A stretch of DNA of 64,000 nucleotides from Thalassotalea euphylliae (GCF_003390395.1 NZ_QUOV01000001.1:3472001-3536000), one strand, 5' to 3'; shown: positions 50,786-59,977, numbered from the stretch's first letter. Numbers and translations are program-made. Notes: generated by a model from the letters alone, not told the origin.

Positions 50786-51877
50786 CTAACAACTAAAAAC
50801 TAAGTAGGGGTGAGGTTTTATACTCACGTTTAACTTTTCTTGCAGGGCAAATGCCTGCTCTGAATAGATCCCTAACTGGCGAATCGCCAAAGGGGTTGAT
50901 TGGTCAATGCTTTGTAAGTGATAGTGAAAGCCATGCTCAGCAACGCTAATATGAACAACTTCCATATTCGCTTCTTCAGCACGAGTGAAAGCGATTTGAT
51001 TCGGTTTAACTAACAGCTGGTGAATATCGCCGCTTGTATTATCTTCTCTACGCTGTACTTGTGCATGTTCATATTCGTGCTCGCCCAATGCACTCGTCAG
51101 ACACTTTCCATTGACTTGACATGGCAACCAGCTACCTAATTGGAGAAAATCGGCAACGTGATAATTTGCGGGCGCTTGGCAGATTTCAGCTGGGCTGCCA
51201 AATTGTAATATTTCCCCCTGTGCCATCACCGCCATTTTATCGGCAAAGGTAAACACTTCATCCTTGTTGTGGGTGACAAAGATCGCAGTGATCTTTAATT
51301 GTTTGAACAATTGGCGCAGCTCTAACATCAATGATTGGCGAAGGCGTGCATCAATATTAGAAAACGGCTCATCTAGCAGCAACAACTTAGGTTGCGGGGC
51401 AATCGCTCTGGCAATGGAAACCCGTTGCTGTTGTCCGCCCGATAGTTCGTGTGGGTAACGCTGGTTAAAACCGGTTAGTGCTAACAGTTCGAGCATCTGG
51501 TTAACACGCTCACGTAGCTCAGATTTGGGCAGTTTACTTATCCCAAAGGCAATATTTTGTTCGACCGTTAAATGTGGGAATAAAGCATAGTCTTGAAAAA
51601 TCATGCCGACTTGGCGCTTTTCCGGCGCCAACATGTTTTTCGAGTTAATAGCGGCTTTACCCGCGATGGTGATGTCGCCACCTTGTTGAGCAATAAAACC
51701 TGCAATCGTGTTGAGCAAGGTCGTTTTACCACAACCACTTGGGCCAACTAAACCAAGGATCTCACCGGCATGCAATTCAAACGCAATATTTTGCAATATG
51801 GCCTGTCCAGCAAGGGTTACATCTAGCTGGCTCACCGTTAAAAGTTTAGCGTTTACGTGATTAAGTTGTGACATCAA
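50786..51877 (-). CDS. iron(III)-type ABC transporter ATP-binding protein (FbpC-like)
   Basis: A 363-residue ABC ATPase. Walker A GPSGCGKT (45-52), Q-loop in MIFQDYALFP, signature LSGGQQQR, Walker B LLLLDEPFSNID and the H-loop IFVTHNKDE are intact. The C-terminal roughly 120 residues form the regulatory TOBE-like domain of the FbpC group. With the permease and the FutA/FbpA-like binding protein upstream, it forms a ferric-iron importer. It starts 84 bp after the permease gene. Confidence 0.92.
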   Translation of the reverse strand: MMSQLNHVNAKLLTVSQLDVTLAGQAILQNIAFELHAGEILGLVGPSGCGKTTLLNTIAGFIAQQGGDITIAGKAAINSKNMLAPEKRQVGMIFQDYALFPHLTVEQNIAFGISKLPKSELRERVNQMLELLALTGFNQRYPHELSGGQQQRVSIARAIAPQPKLLLLDEPFSNIDARLRQSLMLELRQLFKQLKITAIFVTHNKDEVFTFADKMAVMAQGEILQFGSPAEICQAPANYHVADFLQLGSWLPCQVNGKCLTSALGEHEYEHAQVQRREDNTSGDIHQLLVKPNQIAFTRAEEANMEVVHISVAEHGFHYHLQSIDQSTPLAIRQLGIYSEQAFALQEKLNVSIKPHPYLVFSC

Positions 51878-51961
51878 ATTCTAATTTCTTTCTAAAGTAA
51901 CAATATTAGTCATACATTAAAGTAATCGAATGACTAACTAATAGGCTAACTATTAAACTGA

Positions 51962-53584
51962 CTAATGCTTATTTTTGTTAAGCCAAATGATCGGTATCAA
52001 GCCAAACAATACAATAAAAATTGCACCTATTGCCCCTTGCTCCAAACGTTCATCTGAGATGAGCTGATAAATAAAGGTACTCAAGGTCTCAAAATTAAAA
52101 GGTCTGAGCAAAAGCACCGCTGGCAGCTCTTTCATCGCCTCAACAAAAACCAATAGCCAAGCAACAAATACCGAACTTTTTAAAATTGGTAAGTGCACTG
52201 TTCGGATAGTAGCCATTAAACCAACGCCTAAACTCGCTGGTGCCTTATCAATTGAATGTGGAATTTTGCCAATACCCGCACTTATTGTGCCGTTGGCAAT
52301 AGCAGCAAAACGGACAACAAAAGCAAAAATGATGGCAAAGGTTGTGCCGGATAAAATCAACCCGGGCTTCGACCAATCTAGCCATTCAGCGGTATCATTT
52401 AGCCAATGATCTATCGGCCCAAATGTCGCCATTAGCGCCATCGCAAGCACAGTACCTGGCACAGCATAGCCAAATCCAGAAATTTGTAGTGGCAAATGAT
52501 TTAACGATTTTGGGTAAAAACGATGAAACAGTGCCAACAGCAAAGACAAAGCAACGGCAGCGGTTGCCGCATAAGCTGAGATTTTCAACGTTTCCCAGCC
52601 AATTTCTGCAAGCTGGCCTAGTTGGTCTAGCTGAGCATAATCAATTGCCATGGCGATCAGCAAACCAAAAGGCAATGCAAAACCCAATATGACTAACAAC
52701 CAACAAAAGACAAGCCCCATCACCTGCTGCCCAAACGATAAAGCCAATTTATCGCCTGAGAAGTTAGGGCGATTCGATTGATGCCTTTGCCCTGCACGAC
52801 TTTTTTGCTCGGCAACCACAGTAAATAGCACAAAGAGTAGCAACACACTCGCCAGTGCATTGGCCGCGGCCATATCACCGTAGCCGAGCCAAGTATCATA
52901 AATAGCGGTAGTTAACGTATTAACCGCAAAATACTGCACCGTGGCAAAATCAGCGATGGTTTCCATCATCACTAAAGTGACCGCGACCATGATTGCAGGT
53001 CGAGCCAAAGGTAAGGCAATTTTTAACATTGCGTGACGTGCTGATAACCCTAACGTACGCCCTGCTCTGAGTAAGCTAGTATCTTGCTGTTCCAGCGCAG
53101 TACGAGTCAGCATATAAACGTACGGATACAATACCAGCGCTAAGACAACCGCAGCACCTTCAAGCGTGCGTAAATCGAAAAACCAATAATCTGTTGGCGA
53201 TTGCCAGCCAAAACTTGCTCTTAACAGGCGCTGCACTGGGCCCGCGTAGTCAAATAAGTCAGTATAAAGATAGGCAACCAAATAGGCAGGCATCGCAAGT
53301 GGCAATAATAGGGCCCAACGCAGCCATTTGGCGCTTATTAATTGTGTTTGACTAATGAGGAAGGCACTTGGCACGCCAAATAGCAATACCAATAGCGATA
53401 CATAAAACGTCAGTAATAAGGTATTGCTGATGTAGGTGGGTAATACGGTTTGCCAAAGATGAGAAAAAAGCTCACCAAAATTCCCTATGCTGGTAAACAG
53501 CATAACGAGCACTGGCGCTAATAGCGCCAGTGCAATTAGCCAACTAAGCGTTAGCCAAGAAGTGTTACGTTGACCAAATATCAC
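51962..53584 (-). CDS. iron(III)-type ABC transporter permease (FbpB-like)
   Basis: A 540-residue double-length permease with about twelve membrane helices in two homologous halves. Each half has an EAA-like loop (GRTLGLSARHAMLKIALPLARPAI in the first; ASLGVGLMATIRTVHLPILKSSV in the second) that docks to the ATPase. The fused two-half form is typical of FbpB/HitB permeases. It overlaps the binding-protein gene by 4 bases (ATGA). Confidence 0.92.
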   Translation of the reverse strand: MIFGQRNTSWLTLSWLIALALLAPVLVMLFTSIGNFGELFSHLWQTVLPTYISNTLLLTFYVSLLVLLFGVPSAFLISQTQLISAKWLRWALLLPLAMPAYLVAYLYTDLFDYAGPVQRLLRASFGWQSPTDYWFFDLRTLEGAAVVLALVLYPYVYMLTRTALEQQDTSLLRAGRTLGLSARHAMLKIALPLARPAIMVAVTLVMMETIADFATVQYFAVNTLTTAIYDTWLGYGDMAAANALASVLLLFVLFTVVAEQKSRAGQRHQSNRPNFSGDKLALSFGQQVMGLVFCWLLVILGFALPFGLLIAMAIDYAQLDQLGQLAEIGWETLKISAYAATAAVALSLLLALFHRFYPKSLNHLPLQISGFGYAVPGTVLAMALMATFGPIDHWLNDTAEWLDWSKPGLILSGTTFAIIFAFVVRFAAIANGTISAGIGKIPHSIDKAPASLGVGLMATIRTVHLPILKSSVFVAWLLVFVEAMKELPAVLLLRPFNFETLSTFIYQLISDERLEQGAIGAIFIVLFGLIPIIWLNKNKH

Positions 53585-54591
53585 AAATCAAATTTTGCTT
53601 GATCAAGTAATTTTAATGCTGCTTTACGATGGCTAGCGATCGTTTCTAGCGGTAAATCATCAGCTTTAAAGTCGCCCCATGAAGCAACTAACGCAGATTT
53701 TTTCACACCCGCACGTACCGGATACTCCATATTCGTTTCCGCATACATTTGCTGTGCTTTGTCCGACGCTAGGAATTCAAGTAAGGCTTTTGCAGCCTCT
53801 TTGTGTGGCGCGTATTTCGCAACGCCAACACCTGAAATATTTACATGAGCACCACGATTTTCCTGGTTAGGGAAGTTAATGTTTACCGCATCGGCCCATA
53901 CTTTTTGCTTGTCGTCATTAAGCATTTTGCCAAAGTAGTAGCTGTTACCTAGCGACACATCACATAGACCTTGGTGAATGGCTTGCACTTGACCGCGATC
54001 ATTACCTTGTGGTTTACGCGCTAGGTTTTTCTTTACACCTTCTAACCATGCTAACGTTTTCGCTTCACCGTGTTCAGCAATCATTGAAGAAACAAGCGCG
54101 ACATTGTATGGGTGCTTACCGCTGCGCGTACAAATTTTACCGCGGTATTTTTCATCTGCTAAATCTTCGTAACTAATCGCCATATCACCTAAACGCTTAG
54201 CGGTATAAATGTTACGAACGCGAGTGGTTAAGCCAAACCAAGAATTGTCTTGTGCTTGATATTGGCTTGGAATTGCTGCTTCTAATACGTCAGAGTTAAC
54301 CGCTTGCAATAAACCTTTTTCTTGCAACTCAATTAAACGACTAATATCGGTAGTAAGTAGTACGTCTGCAGGGCTGTGCTCGCCTTCACGGGCTAAACGC
54401 TCTGCCATACCTTTTTTCGCGAATACGACATTCACTTTAATGCCCGACTGCTTGGTAAACTCGTTAAACAAAGGCTCAACTAAGAATGGCTGACGGTATG
54501 AATACACGTTAACTTCGTCTGCCGATGCGCTAAATACAGGAGCGACAAGTGTTGCGGCGAACGCCGTTAAACCGATAATTTTTTTGATCAT
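53581..54591 (-). CDS. iron(III) ABC transporter substrate-binding protein (FbpA/FutA-like)
   Basis: A 336-residue periplasmic binding protein from the ATG at 54591, chosen because it gives a clean Sec signal peptide (MIKKIIGLTAFAATLVAPVF, cleavage after ASA). An upstream in-frame start at 54669 would add 26 residues and overlaps the Fur-like box. Mature start DEVNVYSYRQPFLVEPLF is typical of ferric-ion binders; the paired tyrosines in LGNSYYFGKM are the expected iron ligands. First gene of the three-gene iron-uptake operon. Confidence 0.93.
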   Translation of the reverse strand: MIKKIIGLTAFAATLVAPVFSASADEVNVYSYRQPFLVEPLFNEFTKQSGIKVNVVFAKKGMAERLAREGEHSPADVLLTTDISRLIELQEKGLLQAVNSDVLEAAIPSQYQAQDNSWFGLTTRVRNIYTAKRLGDMAISYEDLADEKYRGKICTRSGKHPYNVALVSSMIAEHGEAKTLAWLEGVKKNLARKPQGNDRGQVQAIHQGLCDVSLGNSYYFGKMLNDDKQKVWADAVNINFPNQENRGAHVNISGVGVAKYAPHKEAAKALLEFLASDKAQQMYAETNMEYPVRAGVKKSALVASWGDFKADDLPLETIASHRKAALKLLDQAKFDL

Positions 54592-54675
54592 ATTAAGCCT
54601 ATGCAAGGTTATTAGTATGCTTAAGGATGTGATGGTGGCAAGAGTAATTAACTGGTTACTAGCTGTCAAGGGATT

Positions 54676-54690
54676 TGAGAACTATTCTCA
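54676..54690. promoter_or_regulatory. Candidate Fur box upstream of the iron ABC operon
   Basis: TGAGAACTATTCTCA is a 7-1-7 inverted repeat with one mismatch, close to the Fur consensus (TGATAATNATTATCA; GAGAAT-type boxes are common). It lies 85 bp upstream of the binding-protein start and next to the end of the TauE-type gene. Confidence 0.75.
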
Positions 54691-54696
54691 TTTATT

Positions 54697-55575
54697 CTAC
54701 AAGGTCTCTGTTAGCCCTATGGCAATTAACCAAAATGCGAAAAATAATTTGAGCTTACGCGCCGACAAGTAAGTCACCAGAGATTTTGCTAAGATACCGC
54801 CGATCACAGCGCCAGGCCCAGCGAAAATAACCACTTGCCAATAGACACTGAAGCTTATTAAGGTGTGTTGCCAAATTGCAGACCAAACAGTAAATGCCGA
54901 AACAATAACTGCAGCAGCAACCGACATAGTGACATCAAAACGTCTAAGAATCAGATAAATCGCTAACACCTCACCTACCCCAACAGATAGCCAAGCGGTA
55001 ATTGCGCCACCAAAGTAACCAATAGCGATAATGGCTAGGTAATCAAAATATTGTAGTTTGCTCGATTCGCGTTTTGGCTTGAGCAGATAAACGGTTGTCA
55101 TAATAAATAAGCCAAGCACTAACGAGAACCAGCCAAAGCTTTGATGCAGGCTTGCTGGAGAGCTGACATTTGCGCCATAAATTGACCAAATACCCGCAAT
55201 TGCCGCAATACTGGTCACCGCAATAATGCGTTTAAAGCCCTGCCACAATACCAAATCACGCTTTTCTTTATGGTAGTGGTGATACCAAGTGAGCGCGCCA
55301 GCAGTCATACCAAAGCACTGAATCGCAAAACTGGTGGCGATTGATTGAATCTCAGAGAACGACAAGTGGTTAAACATCGGAATAAATATTACCCCGCCAC
55401 CTGCTCCTGTCGAGCTCGCAAAAATTGCTCCTAACACGCCCAGTAAGCTATAGCTGATGTACTCACTTAGTTGGCTGACAGGAAATCCAGATAAGCCAAC
55501 GAGTACCGCCCAAAGTAATGAGAAAGGTAGTAAAAATTTCGCAGAGAAAAGTGGTGAACGCGTTTGAGTTGTCAT
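54697..55575 (-). CDS. sulfite exporter TauE/SafE family permease
   Basis: A 292-residue polytopic protein with about eight membrane helices. The glycine-rich GAIFASSTGAGGGVIFIPMF segment and the later GYFGGAITAWLSVGVGEVLAIYL are the two inverted-repeat halves of the TauE/SafE (DUF81) family. Members export or import small sulfur or organic anions; the substrate cannot be read. It is 105 bp upstream of the iron operon on the same strand, with the Fur-like box between, so regulation is probably separate. Confidence 0.85.
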   Translation of the reverse strand: MTTQTRSPLFSAKFLLPFSLLWAVLVGLSGFPVSQLSEYISYSLLGVLGAIFASSTGAGGGVIFIPMFNHLSFSEIQSIATSFAIQCFGMTAGALTWYHHYHKEKRDLVLWQGFKRIIAVTSIAAIAGIWSIYGANVSSPASLHQSFGWFSLVLGLFIMTTVYLLKPKRESSKLQYFDYLAIIAIGYFGGAITAWLSVGVGEVLAIYLILRRFDVTMSVAAAVIVSAFTVWSAIWQHTLISFSVYWQVVIFAGPGAVIGGILAKSLVTYLSARKLKLFFAFWLIAIGLTETL

Positions 55576-55632
55576 TACTTCGCTACATCAATCAATTGTT
55601 ATTGTCTGTTGGCTGCTACCCGTTCGTTGTTA

Positions 55633-56136
55633 TTAGCTTGCAGCTTTACTGTTTTCTTCCCTAAATGTTTGCTCTTCTATAAAAGCGATGGCCTCGGCCG
55701 ACAGCACACTTTTGGATAAGTATTGACGCTGTTGCTCAAGGTGAATGATAAGGCCATGTTCGGTATGCTCTATCTGTTTAATACTCTGCCAATGATAAAT
55801 TTGTTCAATAAATGGCGAAGTTAACGCAATACCTTCGGCATTGACCTCTAGATTAACCTGGTTATTGCCACTTTTACCTAATAGTTGACGAGTAACCCAC
55901 CATGCCCTGCCAAATCGAACACTCAGTGCTTCAATCACCGCTAAGGCAATTAAAAAGCTAGGCCAATAAGCACTGACATCAGGCACTGAAAACAATACCA
56001 AACCAATAACACAAAAAGCGATAGCCTTTTGATAAGCCTGCCATAACGACTTTTTAACTAGGGTTTGCTCATAGCACTCAGTAAGGTAAGTTTTATCCAG
56101 CGTAAAGGTGGTTGTGTAATGAAAAGGTTCAGCCAT
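55633..56136 (-). CDS. YcxB-like membrane protein
   Basis: A 167-residue protein with two adjacent hydrophobic segments (IAFCVIGLVLFSVPDV and WPSFLIALAVIEAL, about residues 40-75) followed by a soluble C-terminal domain (VNLEVNAEGIALTSPFIEQIYHWQSIKQIEH) typical of the YcxB-like fold, where a Trp-containing strand precedes a PH-like region. Function unknown. It is separated by 57 bp from the TauE-type gene and may be co-transcribed with it. Confidence 0.65.
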   Translation of the reverse strand: MAEPFHYTTTFTLDKTYLTECYEQTLVKKSLWQAYQKAIAFCVIGLVLFSVPDVSAYWPSFLIALAVIEALSVRFGRAWWVTRQLLGKSGNNQVNLEVNAEGIALTSPFIEQIYHWQSIKQIEHTEHGLIIHLEQQRQYLSKSVLSAEAIAFIEEQTFREENSKAAS

Positions 56137-56271
56137 AAAATCTCAGTATTTATAAGGCATGCGAGTTAATATTGATTGAATATTAACGAATATTCACTAC
56201 CAAGCCTATTGTCTTGTGACAAAAATGCACTAAGGTGTAAATAACAGACGTCGCAATTAATGGAACTATTT

Positions 56272-57108
56272 ATGTCTAAATCGCCCGCGCAATTTGCTCA
56301 AGCAGCACAAGAGCTCTGTGTGTTGCCAGATATTTACCTCAAACTAACGGAAATGCTGGCTAATGATGAATGTAAGCTCGATGATATCGCTGATGTTATA
56401 AGCCTTGAGCCAGCAATTGCGGCAAGCTTACTAAAAATAGCTAACAGTGCGATGTTCAACTTCCCTAAGCAAATTGATTCTATCAACAAGGCGTTAATTT
56501 TATTAGGGCTTAGCCAAGTGAAAAAGTTGGTCGATGCGTACGGTGTTACCGCTGCGTTTTCGAGTATTAACCCTGAAATAACAGATATGGAGAGATTTTG
56601 GGAAATTAGTGTTGAATGTGCGCTTATTTGCCAATTCCTTGCCCAGCGAAAAAAAATCTCCAACGCTGATAACATATTCTTATCTGGGTTATTTCACAAT
56701 TTGGGGCTACTGGCGATTGTGCATAACGCGCCAGATGCCGTGCAATTCTGCGAACGATATACCTCAAACGAAACACCCTGGCATCGCCAGCAAGAAACAT
56801 TCGGTTTTACCTTTGCTGACTGCAGCGCAGCTTTGTTAGAACAATGGCAACTGCCGTTAACTATTGTTACACCAATTAAAGAGTTTAACCACGCGTTTCA
56901 AGAGGAGCTCGATGCTCCAAGTAATTTACTTTATGTCGCCTCTCGCTTGGCAGTCTATAACTCTCATCCTGGTTTGTACTCAAAAAAAACTATCGTGGGC
57001 CAACACATACTCGACAGCCTTGGTTTAACAGAAGAAGACATTGACGCGGCAATAGAGCATTGTAATGAGCAAGCGCTAGAGCTATTGGCGGCATTTCCGA
57101 TTTATTAA
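56272..57108 (+). CDS. HDOD-domain protein
   Basis: About 278 residues with an HDOD domain over roughly residues 10-210: VLPDIYLKLTEMLAND, then ISLEPAIAASLLKIANSAMFNF, and INKALILLGLSQVKKLV are family hallmarks. The degenerate HD site (FLSGLFHNLGLLA) lacks the full metal-binding set, as usual in HDOD proteins, which act as signalling or scaffold modules often tied to c-di-GMP or stress. I prefer the ATG at 56272 (GGA upstream) over 56260. Its 3' end overlaps the CoA-transferase gene by 27 bp in convergent orientation. Confidence 0.85.
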   Translation: MSKSPAQFAQAAQELCVLPDIYLKLTEMLANDECKLDDIADVISLEPAIAASLLKIANSAMFNFPKQIDSINKALILLGLSQVKKLVDAYGVTAAFSSINPEITDMERFWEISVECALICQFLAQRKKISNADNIFLSGLFHNLGLLAIVHNAPDAVQFCERYTSNETPWHRQQETFGFTFADCSAALLEQWQLPLTIVTPIKEFNHAFQEELDAPSNLLYVASRLAVYNSHPGLYSKKTIVGQHILDSLGLTEEDIDAAIEHCNEQALELLAAFPIY

Positions 57109-58275
57109 ACTTTCAAGCTCATCATTGTGTTCACCCAACAGTGGCGGCGCCTGTTGGTAATCATTGGGTGTGGCCGAAAACTTGACTGGGTTTGCAACCA
57201 TAGGCACCTTACCTGCACCAGCATGTGGTAGCTCAAATTGCATCTGACGATGTTGCACTTGAGGGTTAGTAAAAACCCTATCTAGTGTGTTAATTGGGCT
57301 ACAAGGCACTTGCACCTGATTAAAGTCAGCTAGCCATTCATCTAAACAGCGAGTTTGTAGCCGTTCACCAATTAAAGTAATCAACTCGATTCTATTGTTC
57401 ACGCGCTGAGCATTTTCGGCAAACCGTGTGTCTGTCGTAAGTTCAGGGCAGCCGAGTACGTCACAACACTTTATAAACTGCTGGTCATTACCTACCGCAA
57501 GAAAAATATGACCATCTTTCACCGCAAATGCTTGATAAGGAACAATGTTAGGGTGTGCAGTCCCCATCGGTTTAGGCGCTTGTCCAGACACTAAGTAATT
57601 ACTTCCTTGATTGGCAAGCATAGCTACCATAGTATCGAGCAAAGCAATATCGAGTTGTTGTCCCTCACCAGTTTGCTCGCGATGATACAGCGCCGCCAAA
57701 ATAGCACTAACGGCATACATTCCCGTCATTAAATCGGCGACAGCGACACCGACTCTTTGTGGACCACCACCGGGTAATTCCTCTTGTTCACCCGTAATAC
57801 TCATTAAGCCACCCATAGCTTGGATCATGGCATCGTAGCCCGCTTGCTGAGCATATGGGCCATCTTGACCAAAGCCAGTGATCGAGCAATAAATTATCTT
57901 GGGGTTAATACTTTTTATCGACGCGTAATCCAGTTGGTACTTAGCAAGGCCACCTACTTTGTAGTTTTCGACAATAATATCCGCTTGCATCGCCAGCTCT
58001 CGCACTTGTCGCTGACCAGTTTCAGTCGTGAAATCAATCGTAAAAGACTTTTTTCCGCGATTGGCAGTAAGGTAATAGGCTGAATCTTCCGGGTTTTGGG
58101 TATTGTCGCCTGAAATAAATGGAGGTCCCCAACTTCGTGTATCATCACCCGTGATAGGGCGCTCAATTTTCCACACCTCAACACCGTAGTCAGCGAGCAC
58201 CTGAGTAGACCACGGGCCAGCAAGAATACGACTTAAATCAAGCACTTTAATACCTGCTAGTGGACCAGCCATCAT
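57082..58275 (-). CDS. CaiB/BaiF family CoA-transferase
   Basis: A 397-residue class III CoA-transferase. Family segments: GPLAGIKVLDLSRILAGPWSTQ at the N-terminus, WGPPF, DIIVENYKVGGL, YCSITGFGQDGPYAQQAGYDAMIQAMGG (which contains the catalytic Asp in GYD) and the C-terminal LDEWLADFNQVQVPCSPINTL. The start is the ATG at 58275, with AGGA 6 bases upstream. Possible activities include transfer of CoA between short acyl-CoA and a dicarboxylic acid; the specific substrate is not evident and there is no catabolic operon around it. Confidence 0.9.
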   Translation of the reverse strand: MMAGPLAGIKVLDLSRILAGPWSTQVLADYGVEVWKIERPITGDDTRSWGPPFISGDNTQNPEDSAYYLTANRGKKSFTIDFTTETGQRQVRELAMQADIIVENYKVGGLAKYQLDYASIKSINPKIIYCSITGFGQDGPYAQQAGYDAMIQAMGGLMSITGEQEELPGGGPQRVGVAVADLMTGMYAVSAILAALYHREQTGEGQQLDIALLDTMVAMLANQGSNYLVSGQAPKPMGTAHPNIVPYQAFAVKDGHIFLAVGNDQQFIKCCDVLGCPELTTDTRFAENAQRVNNRIELITLIGERLQTRCLDEWLADFNQVQVPCSPINTLDRVFTNPQVQHRQMQFELPHAGAGKVPMVANPVKFSATPNDYQQAPPLLGEHNDELESLINRKCRQ

Positions 58276-58352
58276 TTGCTTCCTATAACTTAATAAGTTA
58301 AGCAAGATACAAAGCCTGTTCAAAATATGCAATGTAGATCAACAAGGGTTTT

Positions 58353-58616
58353 ATACCAATTTGATTAATTATTTAGTCTCTCAGAATGACATAAGCAGTA
58401 TTAGAACAAACGAAATTTATGATGATATAGTTGCTCTACATCAAGTGAATTTTGTGCAGTTATTATGCTGCTTATGCATTCCCAAGGGCGAGTTTTAAAG
58501 GCTCATATACTGCGTTATGCCGTTTGACAAGGGAGTAACCATTCTCTGCACGCCAAGCCTTGTCTATGAGCCTTTAAATTCTCGCTGAGTGAGCAAATAA
58601 TTATTCAAGTTGGTAT
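58353..58616. repeat. Dispersed two-hairpin repeat, copy B
   Basis: A 264-bp relative of 1661-1926. Ends are ATACCAAT and its near-complement TTGGTAT. Stem 1 pairs 58384-58400 with 58466-58481; stem 2 pairs 58488-58507 with 58565-58585. The loops share ATAGTTGCTCTA, CTGCGTTAT and TAACCATTCTCTGCA with copy A, but stem sequences differ with pairing kept. It lies 8 bases from the sspB terminator and upstream of the CoA-transferase gene. Confidence 0.85.
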
Positions 58617-58623
58617 TATTTAT

Positions 58624-58648
58624 AAAAAAAGCCGCAAAGCGGCTTTTT
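58624..58648 (-). terminator. Intrinsic terminator downstream of sspB
   Basis: On the minus strand AAAGCCGC, a 3-base loop, GCGGCTTT then a T-run; 22 bases after the sspB stop codon. Confidence 0.9.
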
Positions 58649-58669
58649 AGAAATGAAGATAAGTCGGCA

Positions 58670-59173
58670 TTACTTAACAACTTTTAAGCTAGGTCGGCCT
58701 TTTGCTGGTTTATCTTCAGTTGTTTTGTCTGCAGTAGCTTTCGCGCCTGTCGCTTCCTTGCCTTCGCCTGTGCCAGCAACTGGTGTTGATTCAACACCAG
58801 CCAAGGCAGGTTTTGCAGGAGCTTCATCTTCTTCAACAACCTCTGGGTGTTCAATTGGCAATGAGGTACCCGCACCATTTTCTTTGGCGTAAATAGCACC
58901 AATAGCGCCGTATGGCACAACCAAGTGTTCTAGCTTACCACCAAAACGAGCTGAAAACTCAATGGCCGCTTCACCCATTACAATGCTGCCAACGGCAGAA
59001 GAAGAGATATTTAAAACGATTTGACCATCATTAACGAACGACATTGGCACCATAACACCATAAACACTCACATCAACTACAATGTAAGGTGTTAGGTCGT
59101 TATCAGATATCCAGTCGTAAAAAGCCCCAACGATATAAGGCTTATTCGAGGTCATTTCTATCGGAGTAGACAT
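58670..59173 (-). CDS. sspB: ClpXP adaptor / stringent starvation protein B
   Basis: A 167-residue adaptor that delivers ssrA-tagged proteins to ClpXP. The folded N-terminal domain (about 1-110; NKPYIVGAFYDWISDNDLTPYIVVD and FSARFGGKLEHLVVPYGAIGAIYA) is well conserved. A long flexible Ala/Glu-rich linker leads to the C-terminal ClpX-binding tail (GRPSLKVVK). It starts 11 bp after sspA, the conserved sspAB pair. Confidence 0.96.
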   Translation of the reverse strand: MSTPIEMTSNKPYIVGAFYDWISDNDLTPYIVVDVSVYGVMVPMSFVNDGQIVLNISSSAVGSIVMGEAAIEFSARFGGKLEHLVVPYGAIGAIYAKENGAGTSLPIEHPEVVEEDEAPAKPALAGVESTPVAGTGEGKEATGAKATADKTTEDKPAKGRPSLKVVK

Positions 59174-59184
59174 AAACGTGCGAG

Positions 59185-59826
59185 TTACGCTGGGTTACCG
59201 AAACGTAATTCACGCTCTGCTTCAGTCAACGAGGCTTGGAATGATTCACGCTCGAATAACTTCAACATATAGTTTTTCAATTCTTGTGAGCCTTGGCCGG
59301 CAAGTTCAATGCCTAATACAGGTAAACGCCATAATAGCGGTGCTAAGTAACAATCTACTAAGCTGAACTCTTCGCTCATAAAGTAAGGTGCTTCGTTAAG
59401 GATAGGCGCTACGCTCAATAAGCTTTCCTTAAGCTCTTGGCGTGCTTTCTCTGCAGCGGTTGCATCACCTTTCATGATGGTTTCTGCTAGGCTATACCAG
59501 TCTTGCTCAATGCGGTGCATCATTAGGCGGCTACGGCCACGAGATACAGGGTAAACAGGCATTAGCGGTGGATGCGGGAAACGCTCATCTAAATACTCAA
59601 TAATGATCTTCGCTTCGTATAACGCTAATTCGCGATCAACTAAAGTTGGTACTGTACCGTAAGGGTTCAAATCAATTAGGTCTTCCGGCAAGTTAGCTAG
59701 GTCAACTAAGTGAATATCAACACCGACACCTTTCTCAGCCAATACAATACGTGTTTGGTGACTATACATGTCATCCGCGTGTGAGTATAAGGTCATAACC
59801 GAGCGTTTGTTTGCAGCAACAGCCAT
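59185..59826 (-). CDS. sspA: stringent starvation protein A
   Basis: A 213-residue GST-fold, RNA-polymerase-associated protein (E. coli SspA is 212). The N-terminal thioredoxin-like domain (MTLYSHADDMYSHQTRIVLAEKG) and the C-terminal helical domain (FSLVDCYLAPLLWRLP) are present. The ATG at 59826 is set by GGAG 5 bases upstream; a longer in-frame start at 59871 is unlikely. It is involved in starvation and acid-stress gene regulation in E. coli. Confidence 0.96.
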   Translation of the reverse strand: MAVAANKRSVMTLYSHADDMYSHQTRIVLAEKGVGVDIHLVDLANLPEDLIDLNPYGTVPTLVDRELALYEAKIIIEYLDERFPHPPLMPVYPVSRGRSRLMMHRIEQDWYSLAETIMKGDATAAEKARQELKESLLSVAPILNEAPYFMSEEFSLVDCYLAPLLWRLPVLGIELAGQGSQELKNYMLKLFERESFQASLTEAERELRFGNPA

Positions 59827-59977
59827 AGTATCTCCAAAGATATGCGTGATAAGTGCATGACTTACATACACTAAATAAAATAGACGTTACGGAACTCGTA
59901 ACAAAGTGTTCTATGATACTAAAAATTGATGAAAAATTAAAACTGGTTAGACCAGATAACACACATACGTTTAGATC

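Noticed and set aside
51884..51930. Inverted repeat TAGTCAT/ATGACTA between the permease and ATPase genes as an operator or terminator
   Set aside because: The stem is short and AT-rich with a long loop and no T-run; it is close to chance for this base composition.
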